Source: Porticoccaceae bacterium (GTDB taxonomy: Bacteria; Pseudomonadota; Gammaproteobacteria; Pseudomonadales; Porticoccaceae). From it: a DNA stretch of 64,000 nt. Shown piece by piece: positions 46,919 through 57,058 of this stretch; position 1 is the first letter of the stretch; each line of letters begins with the position of its first letter. The stretch is from assembly GCA_018069525.1 (NCBI GenBank), contig JAGPUQ010000011.1:124001-188000 (forward strand). Reading direction: 5' to 3'. The translations under genes and the position numbers were made by a program. The notes beneath the pieces were generated by a model, which was not told the DNA's origin, did not search any database, and was given only the letters and a program-made list of their open reading frames with translations.

Positions 46919-48406
46919 TTAGGCAATAGAGACCTGACGGGCTACCGCCCAATCTCGCAAGCCTTGAATATGCTCCGCCATCACCACTGAAAGCGGATTC
47001 GCTTGATAGATTTCCTCCAGGATGGCGGCGGTATCTACCTTCGCGTCCCGCGCCAGCGCCGAGTAATAAGCCGACACCACCGCTTGCTCGATCTCAGCAC
47101 CGGAAAAGCCCTCGCTGGCCACCGCTAGCTCATCCAGCGCGAAGCGGTCCGGGGTCATATCCCGATTGCTGAGATGAATGGAAAAAATAATTTCTCGCGC
47201 ATCGGCGTCGGGTAAATCAACAAAAAACAATTCGTCAAAACGGCCCTTGCGCACCAGTTCTGGTGGCAGTTTTGAAATATCGTTGGACGTGGCGACCAGG
47301 AAAACCTGGCTTTTACGCTCAGCCATCCAGGTCAGCAATGTGCCGAGCAGGCGCTGGGAAACACCGCCGTCGGAGCTATCGCCACTTAAGCCTTTTTCGA
47401 TTTCGTCGAGCCAGAGCACGCAGGGCGACATGGCGTCGGCAAGTTTCAGAGATTCGCGTAAATTGCGTTCGGTCTCTCCGTAGAACTTGTTATACAAGGC
47501 GCCCACGTCGAGGCGCAGCAGCGGCACGCCCCACATACCTGCCACCGCCTTGGCGGCAAGACTTTTGCCGCTGCCCTGAATACCCAATAAAAGAATACCT
47601 TTTGGCGTATCCGTGCCGGCATCCACTTCACCTAAAAATACCTTGCGGCGCACCTCTAGCCAGGTTTTTAAATTCGTCATGCCACCGACATTGGCAAAGC
47701 GTTCGGTGCGGTACTCGTAACTGAGCACGCCATCCATATCCATTAATTCAAATTTTGCCCGATTGACTTCGGGCAGGTCGGATTCGTTGATAGCCCCGTC
47801 GTCGACAATAACGCCGCGCGCCAGTCGGGTTACTTCGCCATGAGTGAGGCCGCGCAGATTACTGACTAGTTTTTGTAGGGTTTCGTTATCGGTTTTAACG
47901 CGCTGGTCCTGATTGTCGCGGGCCCAGCGCTGGGCTTCGGCGCGCACCACACCGCGGATATGGTCTTCGTCTGGCAGCGCGGTTTCAAAGCGTGCGCTCA
48001 GTCGAGACAGCTCCGGCGGCAGGCTCAAGCGATGGCTGAGCAAGACCACGGTGATCGCGCCATTGCTGTTGCGCAGGGCGGTGTCTTTAAGTAGCCGGAT
48101 GTTTTTTGGGTGCTCGTGGTCGAGCCAATGGTGAAAATCACACAGTACGTAAATGCCGGGTTTGCCCTGAGTCTTGATATAGCTGAGGACGGCTTCTGGC
48201 TCAAGATGTTCGTTTTCGCTTTCCAGTTGTAGGCCGATGCCGACGCGGCGGAGTCCTTCGGTGGCGGTCCACTGAAACAGTTCGTTGTCGTGTTCGCGAG
48301 TAACTTTAATTAACAGATCAAGGGCTCTGGGTTCATCGTAGGTTTCGAGTACTAGCAGTGGCACCTTACTTTTTAATACGAGACCGAGATCGTGGGCATC
48401 TTGCAT
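46919..48406 (-). CDS. Ycf46-like AAA+ ATPase
   Basis: A 495-residue AAA+ protein resembling chloroplast and cyanobacterial Ycf46. The N-terminal half (~1-230) is a degenerate ATPase-like region (KSKVPLLVLETYDEPRALDLL). The C-terminal half has Walker A GIQGSGKSLAAKAVAG, Walker B CVLWLDEIEKGL, sensor 1 VFLVATSNDISKLPPELVRKGRFDELFFVDLP with the arginine finger, and a helical lid. The function in bacteria is poorly known. It converges with purD, nine bases away, and diverges from coq7. Confidence 0.85.
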   Translation of the reverse strand: MQDAHDLGLVLKSKVPLLVLETYDEPRALDLLIKVTREHDNELFQWTATEGLRRVGIGLQLESENEHLEPEAVLSYIKTQGKPGIYVLCDFHHWLDHEHPKNIRLLKDTALRNSNGAITVVLLSHRLSLPPELSRLSARFETALPDEDHIRGVVRAEAQRWARDNQDQRVKTDNETLQKLVSNLRGLTHGEVTRLARGVIVDDGAINESDLPEVNRAKFELMDMDGVLSYEYRTERFANVGGMTNLKTWLEVRRKVFLGEVDAGTDTPKGILLLGIQGSGKSLAAKAVAGMWGVPLLRLDVGALYNKFYGETERNLRESLKLADAMSPCVLWLDEIEKGLSGDSSDGGVSQRLLGTLLTWMAERKSQVFLVATSNDISKLPPELVRKGRFDELFFVDLPDADAREIIFSIHLSNRDMTPDRFALDELAVASEGFSGAEIEQAVVSAYYSALARDAKVDTAAILEEIYQANPLSVVMAEHIQGLRDWAVARQVSIA

Positions 48407-48574
48407 AGTGGTGGTTGACTCCGGCTATTAAAGAGGCGGTTTAAAGAACTTATATAAGCATGGCGAGGATTATATTAGCAGTTGCGATGCTGCTAGAATA
48501 TGGTCTATTACCCGTAAGGTGTTTGTACAACGCCGGGACGATGAAAAAATTGCGCGAGCGAGGGTTCAACGATT

Positions 48575-49252
48575 ATGCCGACAACAACGATTAACAACAC
48601 CAGTAGCCTGGATCGCCTGTTAAGCGAGGCTGATCACGCCCTAAGAGTGATCGCGGGCAAGCAGCCTGCATCCGCACGTTTTCCAGCCCCAGCGGCGAAC
48701 ACCACCGAACCTGGCTCGCAGTTCAGCGAAGAACAGTTAAGCGACGAGCAGCGCAAACGCTCGGCAGGCTTGATGCGGGTTAATCACAGCGGTGAAGTGT
48801 GCGCTCAGGCGCTGTATCGAGGGCAGGCCTTAACCGCGAAGCTGGAACACACACGAGCCGAGATGGACGCTGCGGCCGAAGAGGAGCTAGAACACCTGAG
48901 CTGGTGTGAGCAGCGACTTGATGATCTGGATTCACACACCAGCGCACTTAACCCCTTATGGTATGCGGCGTCCTTTGGTTTGGGCGCGGCGGCAGGTTTG
49001 GTGAGCGATCGCCTCAGTTTGGGTTTTGTGGCGGCGACGGAAGATCAGGTGTGTCGGCATTTGAGTGAACACCTGGCTCAGCTGCCGGAACACGATGTCG
49101 AGAGTAGAGCGGTGGTCGAACAGATGTTGGCCGATGAAGCCCAGCACGCTGACCGTGCGCGTACTGCCGGAGCAATGGAATTTCCCGCGCCGCTTAAGTC
49201 TGCAATGACGGCAGTATCGGGATTAATGACGCGATCGAGTTATTTTATTTAG
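48575..49252 (+). CDS. coq7: demethoxyubiquinone hydroxylase
   Basis: Di-iron monooxygenase for the C6 hydroxylation of ubiquinone synthesis (Coq7/UbiF-equivalent). In 225 residues the carboxylate ligands appear in RVNHSGEVCAQALYRGQ, EEELEHLSWCEQRLDDL and VEQMLADEAQHADRA, the ferritin-like ExxH pattern. Where Coq7 is present, UbiF is normally absent, which supports calling the gene at 1114 ubiI. The stop is one base from the convergent LysR gene. Confidence 0.94.
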   Translation: MPTTTINNTSSLDRLLSEADHALRVIAGKQPASARFPAPAANTTEPGSQFSEEQLSDEQRKRSAGLMRVNHSGEVCAQALYRGQALTAKLEHTRAEMDAAAEEELEHLSWCEQRLDDLDSHTSALNPLWYAASFGLGAAAGLVSDRLSLGFVAATEDQVCRHLSEHLAQLPEHDVESRAVVEQMLADEAQHADRARTAGAMEFPAPLKSAMTAVSGLMTRSSYFI

Positions 49253-49253
49253 C

Positions 49254-50207
49254 CTAAAGCCCGCGCTCAACGTGAATGCCCTGAACAATCTCCAGTAGCT
49301 TGGATTTCACCCATTTGTGCATCGGCGAATTTGCGGTGCGCTCGTGCTGTACTAATGCCGCTGGTATCGTCGGGTCGTGCTCCAGGGATTTCGGATAGGG
49401 CTTGCGCACAATTTCGTAGAATTCGCTTTCGTGTTTTAAGTCTTCCATGGTGGCGAGCATCAAGCAATCCGTAGAGTGCAGGGTTTCCAATGCTGTCATT
49501 AATTGATTGGTGATAAGACTTTTGCGACGCTTATGACCCATGCGGTTAATTAATTTATCAAAGCGACTCTCGACGCTGGGGTCAACCCGACCCGCAATCA
49601 GCAGATAGTATTGCACGAAGGGGTATTCCAGCATTTCTTCGAGATCGAAATCTTTATGTTCCAGGGGGTGGCCACTGCGCATCCATACCGCTGGGGTAAA
49701 GTCACCCAGAGAGGTGACGATAACGCCTTTAGGCACCGGTTTTTCTACTTCAAGCACAAAATCAATCGTGCCTGACTCAAGATCACTGATATAACTTTCT
49801 TCGCTGTTGGACAGCGCGAGGGATAGCCCCGGGGCTTCTTCTTGAAATATTCTGATTAGCTCGGGTATCGCCTGCACCGCCATAAATTCTGGAGCCACCA
49901 CCCGTATTGCGCCGTGATAGGTGCCGGGCTCGAAATCCTGATGTATCAGTAAGCCGTCGATGCCTTCGAGCAGCTGTGGCAGTTGCCGCTTAAGCTCCAG
50001 CGCTCGGGGCGTCGGCACTAAGCCTCGACCGCTGCGGGTAAACAGCTGGTCTTCAAATACGTTTCGCAGGCGCAGCAAGGTTTTACTCATTGCCGGCTGA
50101 GAAACGTGCAGGCGTTTTGCCGAGCGCGTAACGTTAAGTTCTTCTAGAAGTACCTGTAAAGACACTAACAGGTTCAGGTCAACGCGGGAAAGGGTTTCTA
50201 GGGACAT
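49254..50207 (-). CDS. LysR family transcriptional regulator
   Basis: A 317-residue regulator. The N-terminal winged helix-turn-helix is clear (DLNLLVSLQVLLEELNVTRSAKRLHVSQPAMSKTLLRLR), and the periplasmic-binding-like effector domain follows (GAIRVVAPEFMAVQAIPELIRIFQ). The dimer is expected to bind upstream of its own or a divergent transcript. Divergent to it lies a candidate small RNA (50400-50506), not a protein gene. Effector and target are unknown. Confidence 0.9.
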   Translation of the reverse strand: MSLETLSRVDLNLLVSLQVLLEELNVTRSAKRLHVSQPAMSKTLLRLRNVFEDQLFTRSGRGLVPTPRALELKRQLPQLLEGIDGLLIHQDFEPGTYHGAIRVVAPEFMAVQAIPELIRIFQEEAPGLSLALSNSEESYISDLESGTIDFVLEVEKPVPKGVIVTSLGDFTPAVWMRSGHPLEHKDFDLEEMLEYPFVQYYLLIAGRVDPSVESRFDKLINRMGHKRRKSLITNQLMTALETLHSTDCLMLATMEDLKHESEFYEIVRKPYPKSLEHDPTIPAALVQHERTANSPMHKWVKSKLLEIVQGIHVERGL

Positions 50208-50399
50208 TGCTCAATGACCTCTGGGAATGGGTAAACTGATTATTATTGCTCTCGATTATACAGAGTATAGAAATATGTCGTGTAGGAATTTTTAGTATTG
50301 TGCCAGTTACAAAGCCCTCTCTGAGGAGCGGTATGCCTCATGGGAATGATGACAATAAAAATAATACATTTTTGTTTGTATGTCGTCTACCTTAATATG

Positions 50400-50506
50400 C
50401 CCGCACTTAATCGACATACGCGGTCCTAGGAGCCCGTCGATTATTCCCCTTCCTAACCCCTGTATTATTATTTTTTTGCGGGGAGCTCTGCTCCTCGCTT
50501 TTTTTT
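50400..50506 (+). ncRNA. candidate small RNA with C-rich anti-SD segment
   Basis: A ~105-nt plus-strand element with the layout of an Hfq-type regulatory RNA. Hairpin 1 has perfect AATCGAC / GTCGATT arms (50409-50415, 50436-50442). A single-stranded C-rich segment follows (TTCCCCTTCCTAACCCC), complementary to Shine-Dalgarno sequences, then U-rich sequence, then a strong terminator (50478-50506). TAATAT at 50393-50398 with TTGTTT about 15 bases upstream is a weak promoter. It starts divergently from the LysR gene. Not recognised as a known family. Confidence 0.5.
50478..50506 (+). terminator. intrinsic terminator, plus strand
   Basis: GCGGGGAGC-TCT-GCTCCTCGC is a 9-bp stem with one G-U pair, followed by eight Ts (50499-50506). 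No plus-strand protein gene ends near it; coq7 ends 1.2 kb upstream. Confidence 0.8.
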
Positions 50507-50617
50507 CGATTTTTTTTAGCGCCATCTGATCTCGCAGGCCCGGTAGACGCCAGTCGCATCTTAGGCTCTGTTCGCTTGCTACGCGGTAGCTGGTCCTTCC
50601 ACTGTGCTTACCTTCAG

Positions 50618-51040
50618 TTATGCTACTTCGGTGACTTCATAGCTGTGGTTAATTTCTACACCAGCCGCACCCAGCATAATCGACGCCGAGCAATATTTTT
50701 CGGCAGACAGCTCCACGGCGCGCTTCACCTGGGATTCTTTCAAGTCAGTCCCCGTGACCACAAAATGAATATTGATACGGGTAAATACCGCAGGTACGGC
50801 GTCCGCCCTCTCGGCCTGCAATTCGGCGCGGCAATCGCTGACCTGCTGGCGGCCCTTGCGGAGCATACTCAGGACGTCAAAAGAGGCACACCCGCCCATG
50901 CCGATCAGCAGCATTTCCATGGGGCGGATGCCCATATTGCGACCGCCGTGATCTTCCGGCCCATCCATAACAACACTGTGCCCACTGCCGGACTCGCCAA
51001 CAAACATGGCGTTATCCAGCCACTTTACGATTGCTTTCAT
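50618..51040 (-). CDS. OsmC family protein (YhfA-like)
   Basis: A 140-residue member of the OsmC/Ohr superfamily of thiol peroxidase-like proteins. The two expected cysteines are in MGGCASFDVLSMLRK and EKYCSASIML, and the RPMEMLLIGMGGC region matches the YhfA subgroup. It is divergent from a crp/vfr gene, as yhfA is from crp in E. coli, which supports the assignment. The physiological role of YhfA is not known. Confidence 0.88.
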   Translation of the reverse strand: MKAIVKWLDNAMFVGESGSGHSVVMDGPEDHGGRNMGIRPMEMLLIGMGGCASFDVLSMLRKGRQQVSDCRAELQAERADAVPAVFTRINIHFVVTGTDLKESQVKRAVELSAEKYCSASIMLGAAGVEINHSYEVTEVA

Positions 51041-51390
51041 GTTTCTCTAACCTCAGTTATAAGTTGGTCTTTAAAGTTTTATCAACGATTGTTGTTCGTC
51101 ACGTAAAACAGCTATAGCTACAAATTTCCGATGAGTGTTGCTTTTTTGCCGCTAAAGTGCGAAGTTGCTCCTTGGTAGTGGCCACTATTTACGACTCCTC
51201 GTTTTTATTGTGGCAGGAAATCAAAGTTGTGATAAATGGCGTTTTCTCGATGTTTGGATAATGCCGGTTTAAGTCTGACGATACTGTTTTAAACCCGCGT
51301 CTTGAAGTAAAATTTTCAATGCAGCTGTGCCTTTTCTATACAGCTGCGCCAATACGACTAAAAAATATAACCTGAACAGTGGAGAAGAAC
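51041..51390. promoter_or_regulatory. divergent regulatory region, osmC-like / vfr
   Basis: A 350-bp spacer carrying both promoters. It contains a direct repeat CAGCTGYGCC at 51322-51331 and 51341-51350 (19 bp apart, about two helical turns), shortly before vfr. I looked for a convincing TGTGA-N6-TCACA self-site and found none. Confidence 0.4.
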
Positions 51391-52023
51391 GTGGTACTCG
51401 AACCGATTACTCCCCATATCGCTAAATTTGAAGAATTCCTCAACCATTGCCACCGTCGCCGTTTCCCAGCAAAAAGCACTTTGATTTACGCTGGGGATGC
51501 CTGCGACAGCCTCTACTATATTATCAAAGGTTCGGTCACGGTGTTGATCGAAGACGATGATGGTCGCGAGATGATCGTTGCCTATCTTAATCCCGGCGAT
51601 TTTTTTGGCGAACTGGGTTTGTTTGGCCAGGAAGATCGCAGCGCCTGGATTCGAGCTAAAACCGAATGCGATGTCGGTGAAATCAGTTATGACGCCTTTC
51701 ACGAACTCAGTAAAGTACATCCCGAGTTTACTATCGCGGTGAGTACGCAAATGGCCAAGCGCCTGCGGGATACCACCCGAAAAGTCGGCGATCTGGCGTT
51801 TCTGGATGTGACTGGTCGCGTGGCGCGAACCCTACTCGATTTGTGTGGCGAGCCCGATGCTATGACTCATCCCGACGGCATGCAAATCAAAATTACCCGC
51901 CAGGAGATCGGCCGCATTGTTGGTTGTTCTCGCGAGATGGTGGGACGGGTATTAAAGAATCTCGAAGATCAGGAACTGATCTCGGTGAAAGGCAAAACCA
52001 TGGTGGTGTTTAACACCCGCTAA
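51391..52023 (+). CDS. vfr: cAMP-binding global regulator Vfr (CRP family)
   Basis: CRP-family transcription factor (210 residues), closest to Pseudomonas Vfr: [53 protein letters not shown] and [23 protein letters not shown] are nearly the same. The cAMP pocket (GELG, RSAW) and the recognition helix [22 protein letters not shown] are intact. GTG 51391 is chosen because GGAG lies 6 bases upstream; GTG 51379 would add four residues. It may act on the CRP-like site at 2667-2682. Confidence 0.94.
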   Translation: MVLEPITPHIAKFEEFLNHCHRRRFPAKSTLIYAGDACDSLYYIIKGSVTVLIEDDDGREMIVAYLNPGDFFGELGLFGQEDRSAWIRAKTECDVGEISYDAFHELSKVHPEFTIAVSTQMAKRLRDTTRKVGDLAFLDVTGRVARTLLDLCGEPDAMTHPDGMQIKITRQEIGRIVGCSREMVGRVLKNLEDQELISVKGKTMVVFNTR

Positions 52024-52050
52024 CAACGCGCCCCGTTTAAGCGTAAGCCT

Positions 52051-52848
52051 TTAATTAAACATTTCCAGTAGGCGTCGGCCGGGATCCTCCGCCTTCATAA
52101 ACGCTTCACCCACCAAAAAAGCATGAACGTTATGACCGCGCATGGCCATAACGTCGTCGGTGGTATGAATACCGCTTTCGGTGATCACCAAACAGTCCTT
52201 GTCGATACGCGGTAGCAAGCTAAATGTAGCTTCAAGCGTAGTATGAAAGCTGTGCAAATCACGGTTATTGATGCCTATCATCGGATTACCTAGTAACTGT
52301 GCGCGCTCCAGTTCTGCAGCATTGTGTACTTCTATCAGTACATCGAGACCAATATCCACCGCCAACTGATGTAACTCCGTCAGCTGACTATCGCTGAGTG
52401 CGGCCACAATCAACAGTATGCAATCGGCACCGAGGGCGCGGGCTTCGTAAATCTGGTAAGCGTCGACGGTAAAATCTTTGCGCAGCACCGGCAGTCGGGT
52501 GGCGTTGCGGGCCTGCACTAAATATCCGTCGGCGCCCTGAAAAAAATCCACGTCGGTTAATACCGATAAACAGGCCGCGCCGCCGCGCTCATAACTTTGT
52601 GCAATGGCGACGGGATCAAAGTCTTCGCGAATGATACCTTTGCTGGGCGAAGCTTTTTTGATTTCAGCAATGACCGCCGCTTCGCCGCGGGCAATTTTAC
52701 TTTGTAAGGCGGCATAAAAACCTCGCGCGGGAGGTTGATCCGCCGCTGCTGCTGCGACCTCGGCGAGCGGCGCGATTATTTTGCGTGCGGCGATTTCCTC
52801 AGCTTTGCGGGCGAGAATTTTCTTTAAAATCGTGGGTGTGTCAGACAT
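52051..52848 (-). CDS. trpC: indole-3-glycerol phosphate synthase
   Basis: TIM-barrel enzyme that closes the indole ring in tryptophan synthesis. The 265-residue monofunctional form lacks the TrpF fusion of enterics. Motifs: [22 protein letters not shown] at the N-terminus with the catalytic Lys, [38 protein letters not shown] and [12 protein letters not shown]. It is the last of trpE-G-D-C on the minus strand and converges with vfr. Firm call. Confidence 0.97.
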   Translation of the reverse strand: MSDTPTILKKILARKAEEIAARKIIAPLAEVAAAAADQPPARGFYAALQSKIARGEAAVIAEIKKASPSKGIIREDFDPVAIAQSYERGGAACLSVLTDVDFFQGADGYLVQARNATRLPVLRKDFTVDAYQIYEARALGADCILLIVAALSDSQLTELHQLAVDIGLDVLIEVHNAAELERAQLLGNPMIGINNRDLHSFHTTLEATFSLLPRIDKDCLVITESGIHTTDDVMAMRGHNVHAFLVGEAFMKAEDPGRRLLEMFN

Positions 52849-52936
52849 TATTTTCTATGGAGCTCTATTGGCGCGTGTTTAAATGGTTGGCGTGTGTTTA
52901 AAAGAGGCTTGAGTGGTTTTTCGTCGAAACTGCTGA

Positions 52937-53977
52937 TCAAGACGCTTGATCAAGACATTCTGTAAATGCGGCTAATTCGTTTATGCGTTCCAATACCAGG
53001 CCGCTGGCGATAGCATCCTGCGCCAGAGCTATACCCTCGGCGACGGAGTCCGCGATTCCGGCAGCGTAGACCGTTGCTCCGGCATTAAGTGCAATTAAGT
53101 CGGCGGCTTTGCCAGCGTGTTCGCCACGCTGTTTGCCGAGCGCATCGCGTACCAGGTTCAGCGAGTCGGCGACCCCGCTTACGGACAAGCCATCGAGGGT
53201 TTGTTGCTTGATGCCGAAGTCTTCCGGCGCAATACGATACTCACGAATAGTGCCAGCGTTGAGCTCGGTTACCGAGGTGGCAGCGGCAATGCTGATTTCG
53301 TCGAGACCGTCATCGCTGTGTACCACCAGAACCCGCTCGCTGCCAAGCCGAGCCAATACTTCGGCCACGGGTCGGCAGAGCTCCCGGGCATAAACGCCAA
53401 TCAGCTGGCGTTTGATACCGGCGGGATTGGTCATGGGCCCGAGTAAATTAAAAATAGTGCGAATGCCCAGCGCTTTGCGCGGCCCCACCGCATGCTTCAT
53501 TGCACTGTGGTGAGCGGGGGCGAACATAAAACCGAGACCAACTTCCTCGACGCAGCGAACAATGTCTTTCGGTTTTAAATCGAGTCGCACGCCGGCGGCC
53601 TCAAGCAGGTCGGCGCTGCCGCTTTTGCTACTCATCGAGCGGTTGCCGTGTTTCACCACTTTGCCACCGCACACGGCCACTACAAAAGCACTGGCGGTTG
53701 AAACATTAAATAAACTCGCTCCATCACCGCCGGTGCCGACAATATCGACGAGGTGTTCGCCGTCTATGTCAACGGGAGTGGCTAACTCGCGCATCACTTC
53801 CACCGCCCCGGTAATTTCGTCGAGGCTTTCTCCCTTCATGCGCAAGGCGACGAGGAAGCCAGCAATTTGTTCCGGGCTCGCACCGCCAGTCATGATTTGT
53901 CGCATCACCGCCACCATGTCTTCGCGACTTAGGTTTTGGTGTTCGACTACGGTGGCCAGAGCCTGTTGAATATCCAT
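52937..53977 (-). CDS. trpD: anthranilate phosphoribosyltransferase
   Basis: Transfers phosphoribose to anthranilate. The 346 residues include the PRPP-binding [41 protein letters not shown] and [35 protein letters not shown]. It is separated from trpG by 20 bases and from trpC by 88 bases on the minus strand. Firm call. Confidence 0.98.
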   Translation of the reverse strand: MDIQQALATVVEHQNLSREDMVAVMRQIMTGGASPEQIAGFLVALRMKGESLDEITGAVEVMRELATPVDIDGEHLVDIVGTGGDGASLFNVSTASAFVVAVCGGKVVKHGNRSMSSKSGSADLLEAAGVRLDLKPKDIVRCVEEVGLGFMFAPAHHSAMKHAVGPRKALGIRTIFNLLGPMTNPAGIKRQLIGVYARELCRPVAEVLARLGSERVLVVHSDDGLDEISIAAATSVTELNAGTIREYRIAPEDFGIKQQTLDGLSVSGVADSLNLVRDALGKQRGEHAGKAADLIALNAGATVYAAGIADSVAEGIALAQDAIASGLVLERINELAAFTECLDQAS

Positions 53978-53997
53978 TGGCTAGTCTTCAGCGTTAA

Positions 53998-54594
53998 TTA
54001 AGTTGATTTGAGAAAGTTGTCCAGCAGGTCGTGACCGTGCTGAGTCAAAATCGATTCCGGGTGAAACTGCACTCCCTCCACTCCCTTACCTTCAACAGTA
54101 AAGTCGCGGTGGCGCACGCCCATAATTTCGTCCATGTCACCGCTGTCGGTTTGCGTCCACGCGGTGATTTCAAGGCATTCGGGCAAACTTGCTTTATCGA
54201 TCACCAGCGAGTGATAGCGCGTGGCTTCAAAGGGTTGGCTCAAGCCGCGAAACACGCCATCGCCATTATGAAAAATCAATGAGGTCTTGCCGTGCATCAC
54301 CTGGTTTGCACGCACTATCTTGCCGCCGAAAGCCTGGCCGATACTTTGATGGCCCAGGCAAATCCCGAGTAATGGAATTTTGCCAGCAAAGGCGGCGACT
54401 GTTTCCAGCGAGATGCCCGCCTCATTGGGCGTGCAGGGGCCGGGGGAAATAACAATTTTTCCCGGTGCCAGCTTTTCAATGTCGGCAATAGTAATTTGGT
54501 CATTGCGCACCACTTTAACCTCGGCCTTGAGTTCGCCCAGGTACTGCACAATGTTGTAGGTGAAGGAGTCGTAGTTGTCGATCATTAAAATCAC
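53998..54594 (-). CDS. trpG: anthranilate synthase glutamine amidotransferase subunit
   Basis: Class I glutamine amidotransferase supplying ammonia to TrpE. The 198 residues carry [19 protein letters not shown], the nucleophile Cys in [17 protein letters not shown], and the His-Glu pair in [13 protein letters not shown]. It overlaps trpE by the ATGA at 54591-54594, ensuring balanced synthesis. It may also serve PabB if no pabA exists elsewhere; this cannot be judged here. Confidence 0.97.
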   Translation of the reverse strand: MILMIDNYDSFTYNIVQYLGELKAEVKVVRNDQITIADIEKLAPGKIVISPGPCTPNEAGISLETVAAFAGKIPLLGICLGHQSIGQAFGGKIVRANQVMHGKTSLIFHNGDGVFRGLSQPFEATRYHSLVIDKASLPECLEITAWTQTDSGDMDEIMGVRHRDFTVEGKGVEGVQFHPESILTQHGHDLLDNFLKST

Positions 54595-56192
54595 GATGGC
54601 TTCTCCTTCGAGCTGGATGTCGGGTTTTGTTTTGTGCTCGCCACGTCTTTACCTAAATTGCCAGACACATCGTTATCTAAATCATCAGACACGTCGTTAT
54701 TTAACACCATCGCCGCCGCTTTAAAAATTGCGCGGGCTTTGTTCATAGTTTCTTTCCACTCCAGTGCCGGTACCGAGTCGGCGACAATACCGCCGCCCGC
54801 CTGCACGTACAGTGTGCCGTCTTTAATCACGGCGGTGCGAATCGCAATGGCGGTATCCATATTACCGTTCCAGCCCAGGTAACCCACCGCGCCGCCATAA
54901 ATCCCGCGCTTGACCGTTTCCAGCTCGTCGATAATTTCCATGGCGCGAATTTTGGGTGCGCCACTGAGTGTGCCCGCAGGCAAGGTGGCGCGCAGCACGT
55001 CCATGGCGGACAGGTTCTCCTGAACCTGTCCGGTGACGTTGGAGGTAATGTGCATCACATGAGAGAAGCGCTCCACCACCATTTGCTCGGTGACCTTAAC
55101 GCTGCCGGTTTTGGAAATTTTGCCGACATCGTTGCGACCCAGATCAATCAACATTAAATGCTCGGCGATTTCTTTCGGGTCGGCGAGCATCTCTTGTTCC
55201 ATCGCGAGGTCTTCTGCTTCGTTGTGGCCCCGGCGGCGAGTGCCCGCAATGGGCCGCACGGTGACTTCGCCGTGTTCCAGGCGCGCCAGAATTTCCGGTG
55301 AAGAACCGGCAATTTGGAATTCACCCAAATCAAGAAAATATAAATAGGGCGAGGGATTGAGATTGCGCAGCGCGCGATACAAATTAATCGGTTCGCCGGG
55401 GAAGGGCAGGCTCAGACGTTGCGAGGGTACTGCCTGCATCACATCGCCCGCGCGGGTGTATTCCTTAATGGTTTCCACCGCAGCTTCGTAACCCGCTTGC
55501 CCCATGCTGGAGACAAAGGCGTCTTCGTTCATACCCTTACTTTGCAAAGTTGAACCCTGCAAGTTTATGGGAGGCAATTGGGGTGCGGGCTTATGCAAAT
55601 CCGCTTCGATTTGGTCGAGGCGCAGTTGGGCTTGCTCCCACGGTTTATCGCTGGCGGGGTCGGCGTGTACAACCAGTATCAGTTTGCCCGACAGATTGTC
55701 GAACACCACCACTTCGTCGGATACCATCAGCAGGATATCCGGTGTGCCGAGTTCGTCGGGCGGGCAGGACTTTGCCAGGCGCGGTTCTACATAGCGCACC
55801 GTGTCGTAGCCGAAATAACCGACTAAACCACCGGTAAAGCGAGGCATTTCTGGTAGATCAGGCACCTTAAAGGTGGCCTGGAATTGTTCTATTTCGGTGA
55901 GGGGGTCGTTGGTGATGCGCTGCTCAAGCACTTCGCCGTTGCATTCCATGATCCATTGATCACCGGATATTTTGAGCACCTTGCGGGCGGGCAAGCCGAT
56001 CAAGGAATAACGGCCCCACTTCTCGCCGCCCTGTACGGATTCCAGTAAATAGGAATACCGCCCGCGAGCGAGTTTAAGGTAGCAAGACAGAGGGGTTTCG
56101 AGATCGGCGAGCACTTCGCGCATTACCGGGATTCGGTTATAGCCCTGCTGGGCTAGCTCGGAAAACTGTTCTGGCGTCTGTTCTTCCGTCAT
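54591..56192 (-). CDS. trpE: anthranilate synthase component I
   Basis: Chorismate-using subunit of anthranilate synthase. ATG 56192 gives [22 protein letters not shown], which aligns with pseudomonad TrpE; an upstream frame adds 15 residues without a ribosome site. [20 protein letters not shown] includes the feedback-site region with its LLES signature, and [18 protein letters not shown], [15 protein letters not shown] and [21 protein letters not shown] mark the catalytic domain. The C-terminus has ~35 extra residues with DLDNDVS-type repeats. It is preceded by a possible Trp-rich leader. Confidence 0.96.
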   Translation of the reverse strand: MTEEQTPEQFSELAQQGYNRIPVMREVLADLETPLSCYLKLARGRYSYLLESVQGGEKWGRYSLIGLPARKVLKISGDQWIMECNGEVLEQRITNDPLTEIEQFQATFKVPDLPEMPRFTGGLVGYFGYDTVRYVEPRLAKSCPPDELGTPDILLMVSDEVVVFDNLSGKLILVVHADPASDKPWEQAQLRLDQIEADLHKPAPQLPPINLQGSTLQSKGMNEDAFVSSMGQAGYEAAVETIKEYTRAGDVMQAVPSQRLSLPFPGEPINLYRALRNLNPSPYLYFLDLGEFQIAGSSPEILARLEHGEVTVRPIAGTRRRGHNEAEDLAMEQEMLADPKEIAEHLMLIDLGRNDVGKISKTGSVKVTEQMVVERFSHVMHITSNVTGQVQENLSAMDVLRATLPAGTLSGAPKIRAMEIIDELETVKRGIYGGAVGYLGWNGNMDTAIAIRTAVIKDGTLYVQAGGGIVADSVPALEWKETMNKARAIFKAAAMVLNNDVSDDLDNDVSGNLGKDVASTKQNPTSSSKEKPS

Positions 56193-56249
56193 GGGGGTGT
56201 TCTCTTTCATGTGATGGTGAGCAGGCAAAACCTGCACCGCGTGTGGGGC

Positions 56250-56312
56250 TTAGCCCAGACGCCAGCGCCAACAATGCAAGAGAGAATACAGTTGAACCAG
56301 ATCAGTGAACAT
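56250..56312 (-). CDS. possible trp leader peptide
   Basis: A 20-codon frame about 60 bases before trpE, from ATG at 56312. It has Trp codons at positions 15 and 17 (CWRWRLG) just before its stop, as trp leader peptides do. A small hairpin overlaps its end (TGGGC / GCCCCA) and a second one follows (GCAGG / CCTGC). No U-run terminator is visible and the ribosome site is poor, so classical attenuation is not proven; the Trp pair could be chance. Confidence 0.4.
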   Translation of the reverse strand: MFTDLVQLYSLLHCWRWRLG

Positions 56313-56386
56313 GTGAGTTATCAATAAGTACCGTGAAACGAGGCGGCCATTTTAAAACATTTGCCGCGCTGCGACCAGCGGCGCTG

Positions 56387-57058
56387 TTACCGTAGATTTT
56401 CCAGTGCTGTGCGCATCTGGTCGATCACCTCGGCGTAGTCATCGTTGCGGAAAATAGCGGAGCCAGCGACAAAGGTATCTGCGCCAGCGGCGGCGACCTC
56501 GGCAATGTTGGCAACCCCAATACCGCCGTCCACTTCCAGGCGTATATCGTAGCCGCTGTCATCGATTAGCTGACGCGCCTGTTCGATCTTGTTGAAGGTT
56601 TCTGGAATAAACGACTGCCCGCCAAACCCGGGGTTGACCGACATCAGCAACAAGATATCGAGCCGATCCATCACGTGGCGAATCACCTCAAGCCCGGTCG
56701 CCGGGTTTAACACCAGGCCCGTTTTACAGCCCAAATCCTGCGCCAGTTGCAGCGAGCGATCCACATGCTTGCTGGCCTCCGGGTGAAAAGTAATCCACGA
56801 GGCCCCGGCATCGGCAAACTGCTTGATCAGATCGTCCACCGGCTCCACCATCAAATGCACATCAATGGGTGCCGTAATACCGTAATCGCGCAGCGCCTGG
56901 CACACCATCGGCCCGATGGTGAGATTGGGCACATAGTGATTGTCCATCACATCAAAGTGCACCACATCGGCACCGGCGCTGAGCACCTCGTCCACCTCCT
57001 CCCCAAGACGGGCAAAGTCAGCGGCCAAAATGGAAGGGGCAATCAAATAATCGGACAT
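56387..57058 (-). CDS. rpe: ribulose-phosphate 3-epimerase
   Basis: Pentose phosphate pathway epimerase, 223 residues. The N-terminal [17 protein letters not shown], metal-ligand [26 protein letters not shown] and [18 protein letters not shown], and the phosphate-binding [13 protein letters not shown] are all present. It is upstream of trpE on the same strand; the gph gene that commonly lies between them in pseudomonads is missing. Firm call. Confidence 0.97.
   Translation of the reverse strand: MSDYLIAPSILAADFARLGEEVDEVLSAGADVVHFDVMDNHYVPNLTIGPMVCQALRDYGITAPIDVHLMVEPVDDLIKQFADAGASWITFHPEASKHVDRSLQLAQDLGCKTGLVLNPATGLEVIRHVMDRLDILLLMSVNPGFGGQSFIPETFNKIEQARQLIDDSGYDIRLEVDGGIGVANIAEVAAAGADTFVAGSAIFRNDDYAEVIDQMRTALENLR

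Larger units (their letters stand above)
50208..50617. other. 410-bp gene-free region with candidate small RNA
   Basis: Between the LysR start and the osmC-like stop there is no credible protein gene. The AT-rich first part (50208-50399) should hold the LysR promoter. The second part holds two hairpins and a C-rich stretch described as a candidate RNA. The last ~110 bases show nothing I recognise. Confidence 0.6.

Noticed and set aside
50307..50525. A 72-residue minus-strand reading frame rich in Lys/Arg upstream of osmC-like gene
   Set aside because: It overlaps the candidate RNA hairpins and terminator in the opposite direction, begins in a T-rich tract that yields a run of Lys, has no ribosome site and resembles no family.
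56220..56250. A trp attenuator terminator before trpE
   Set aside because: The GCAGG-TTTTG-CCTGC hairpin is only 5 bp and no U-run follows it, so it is not an intrinsic terminator.
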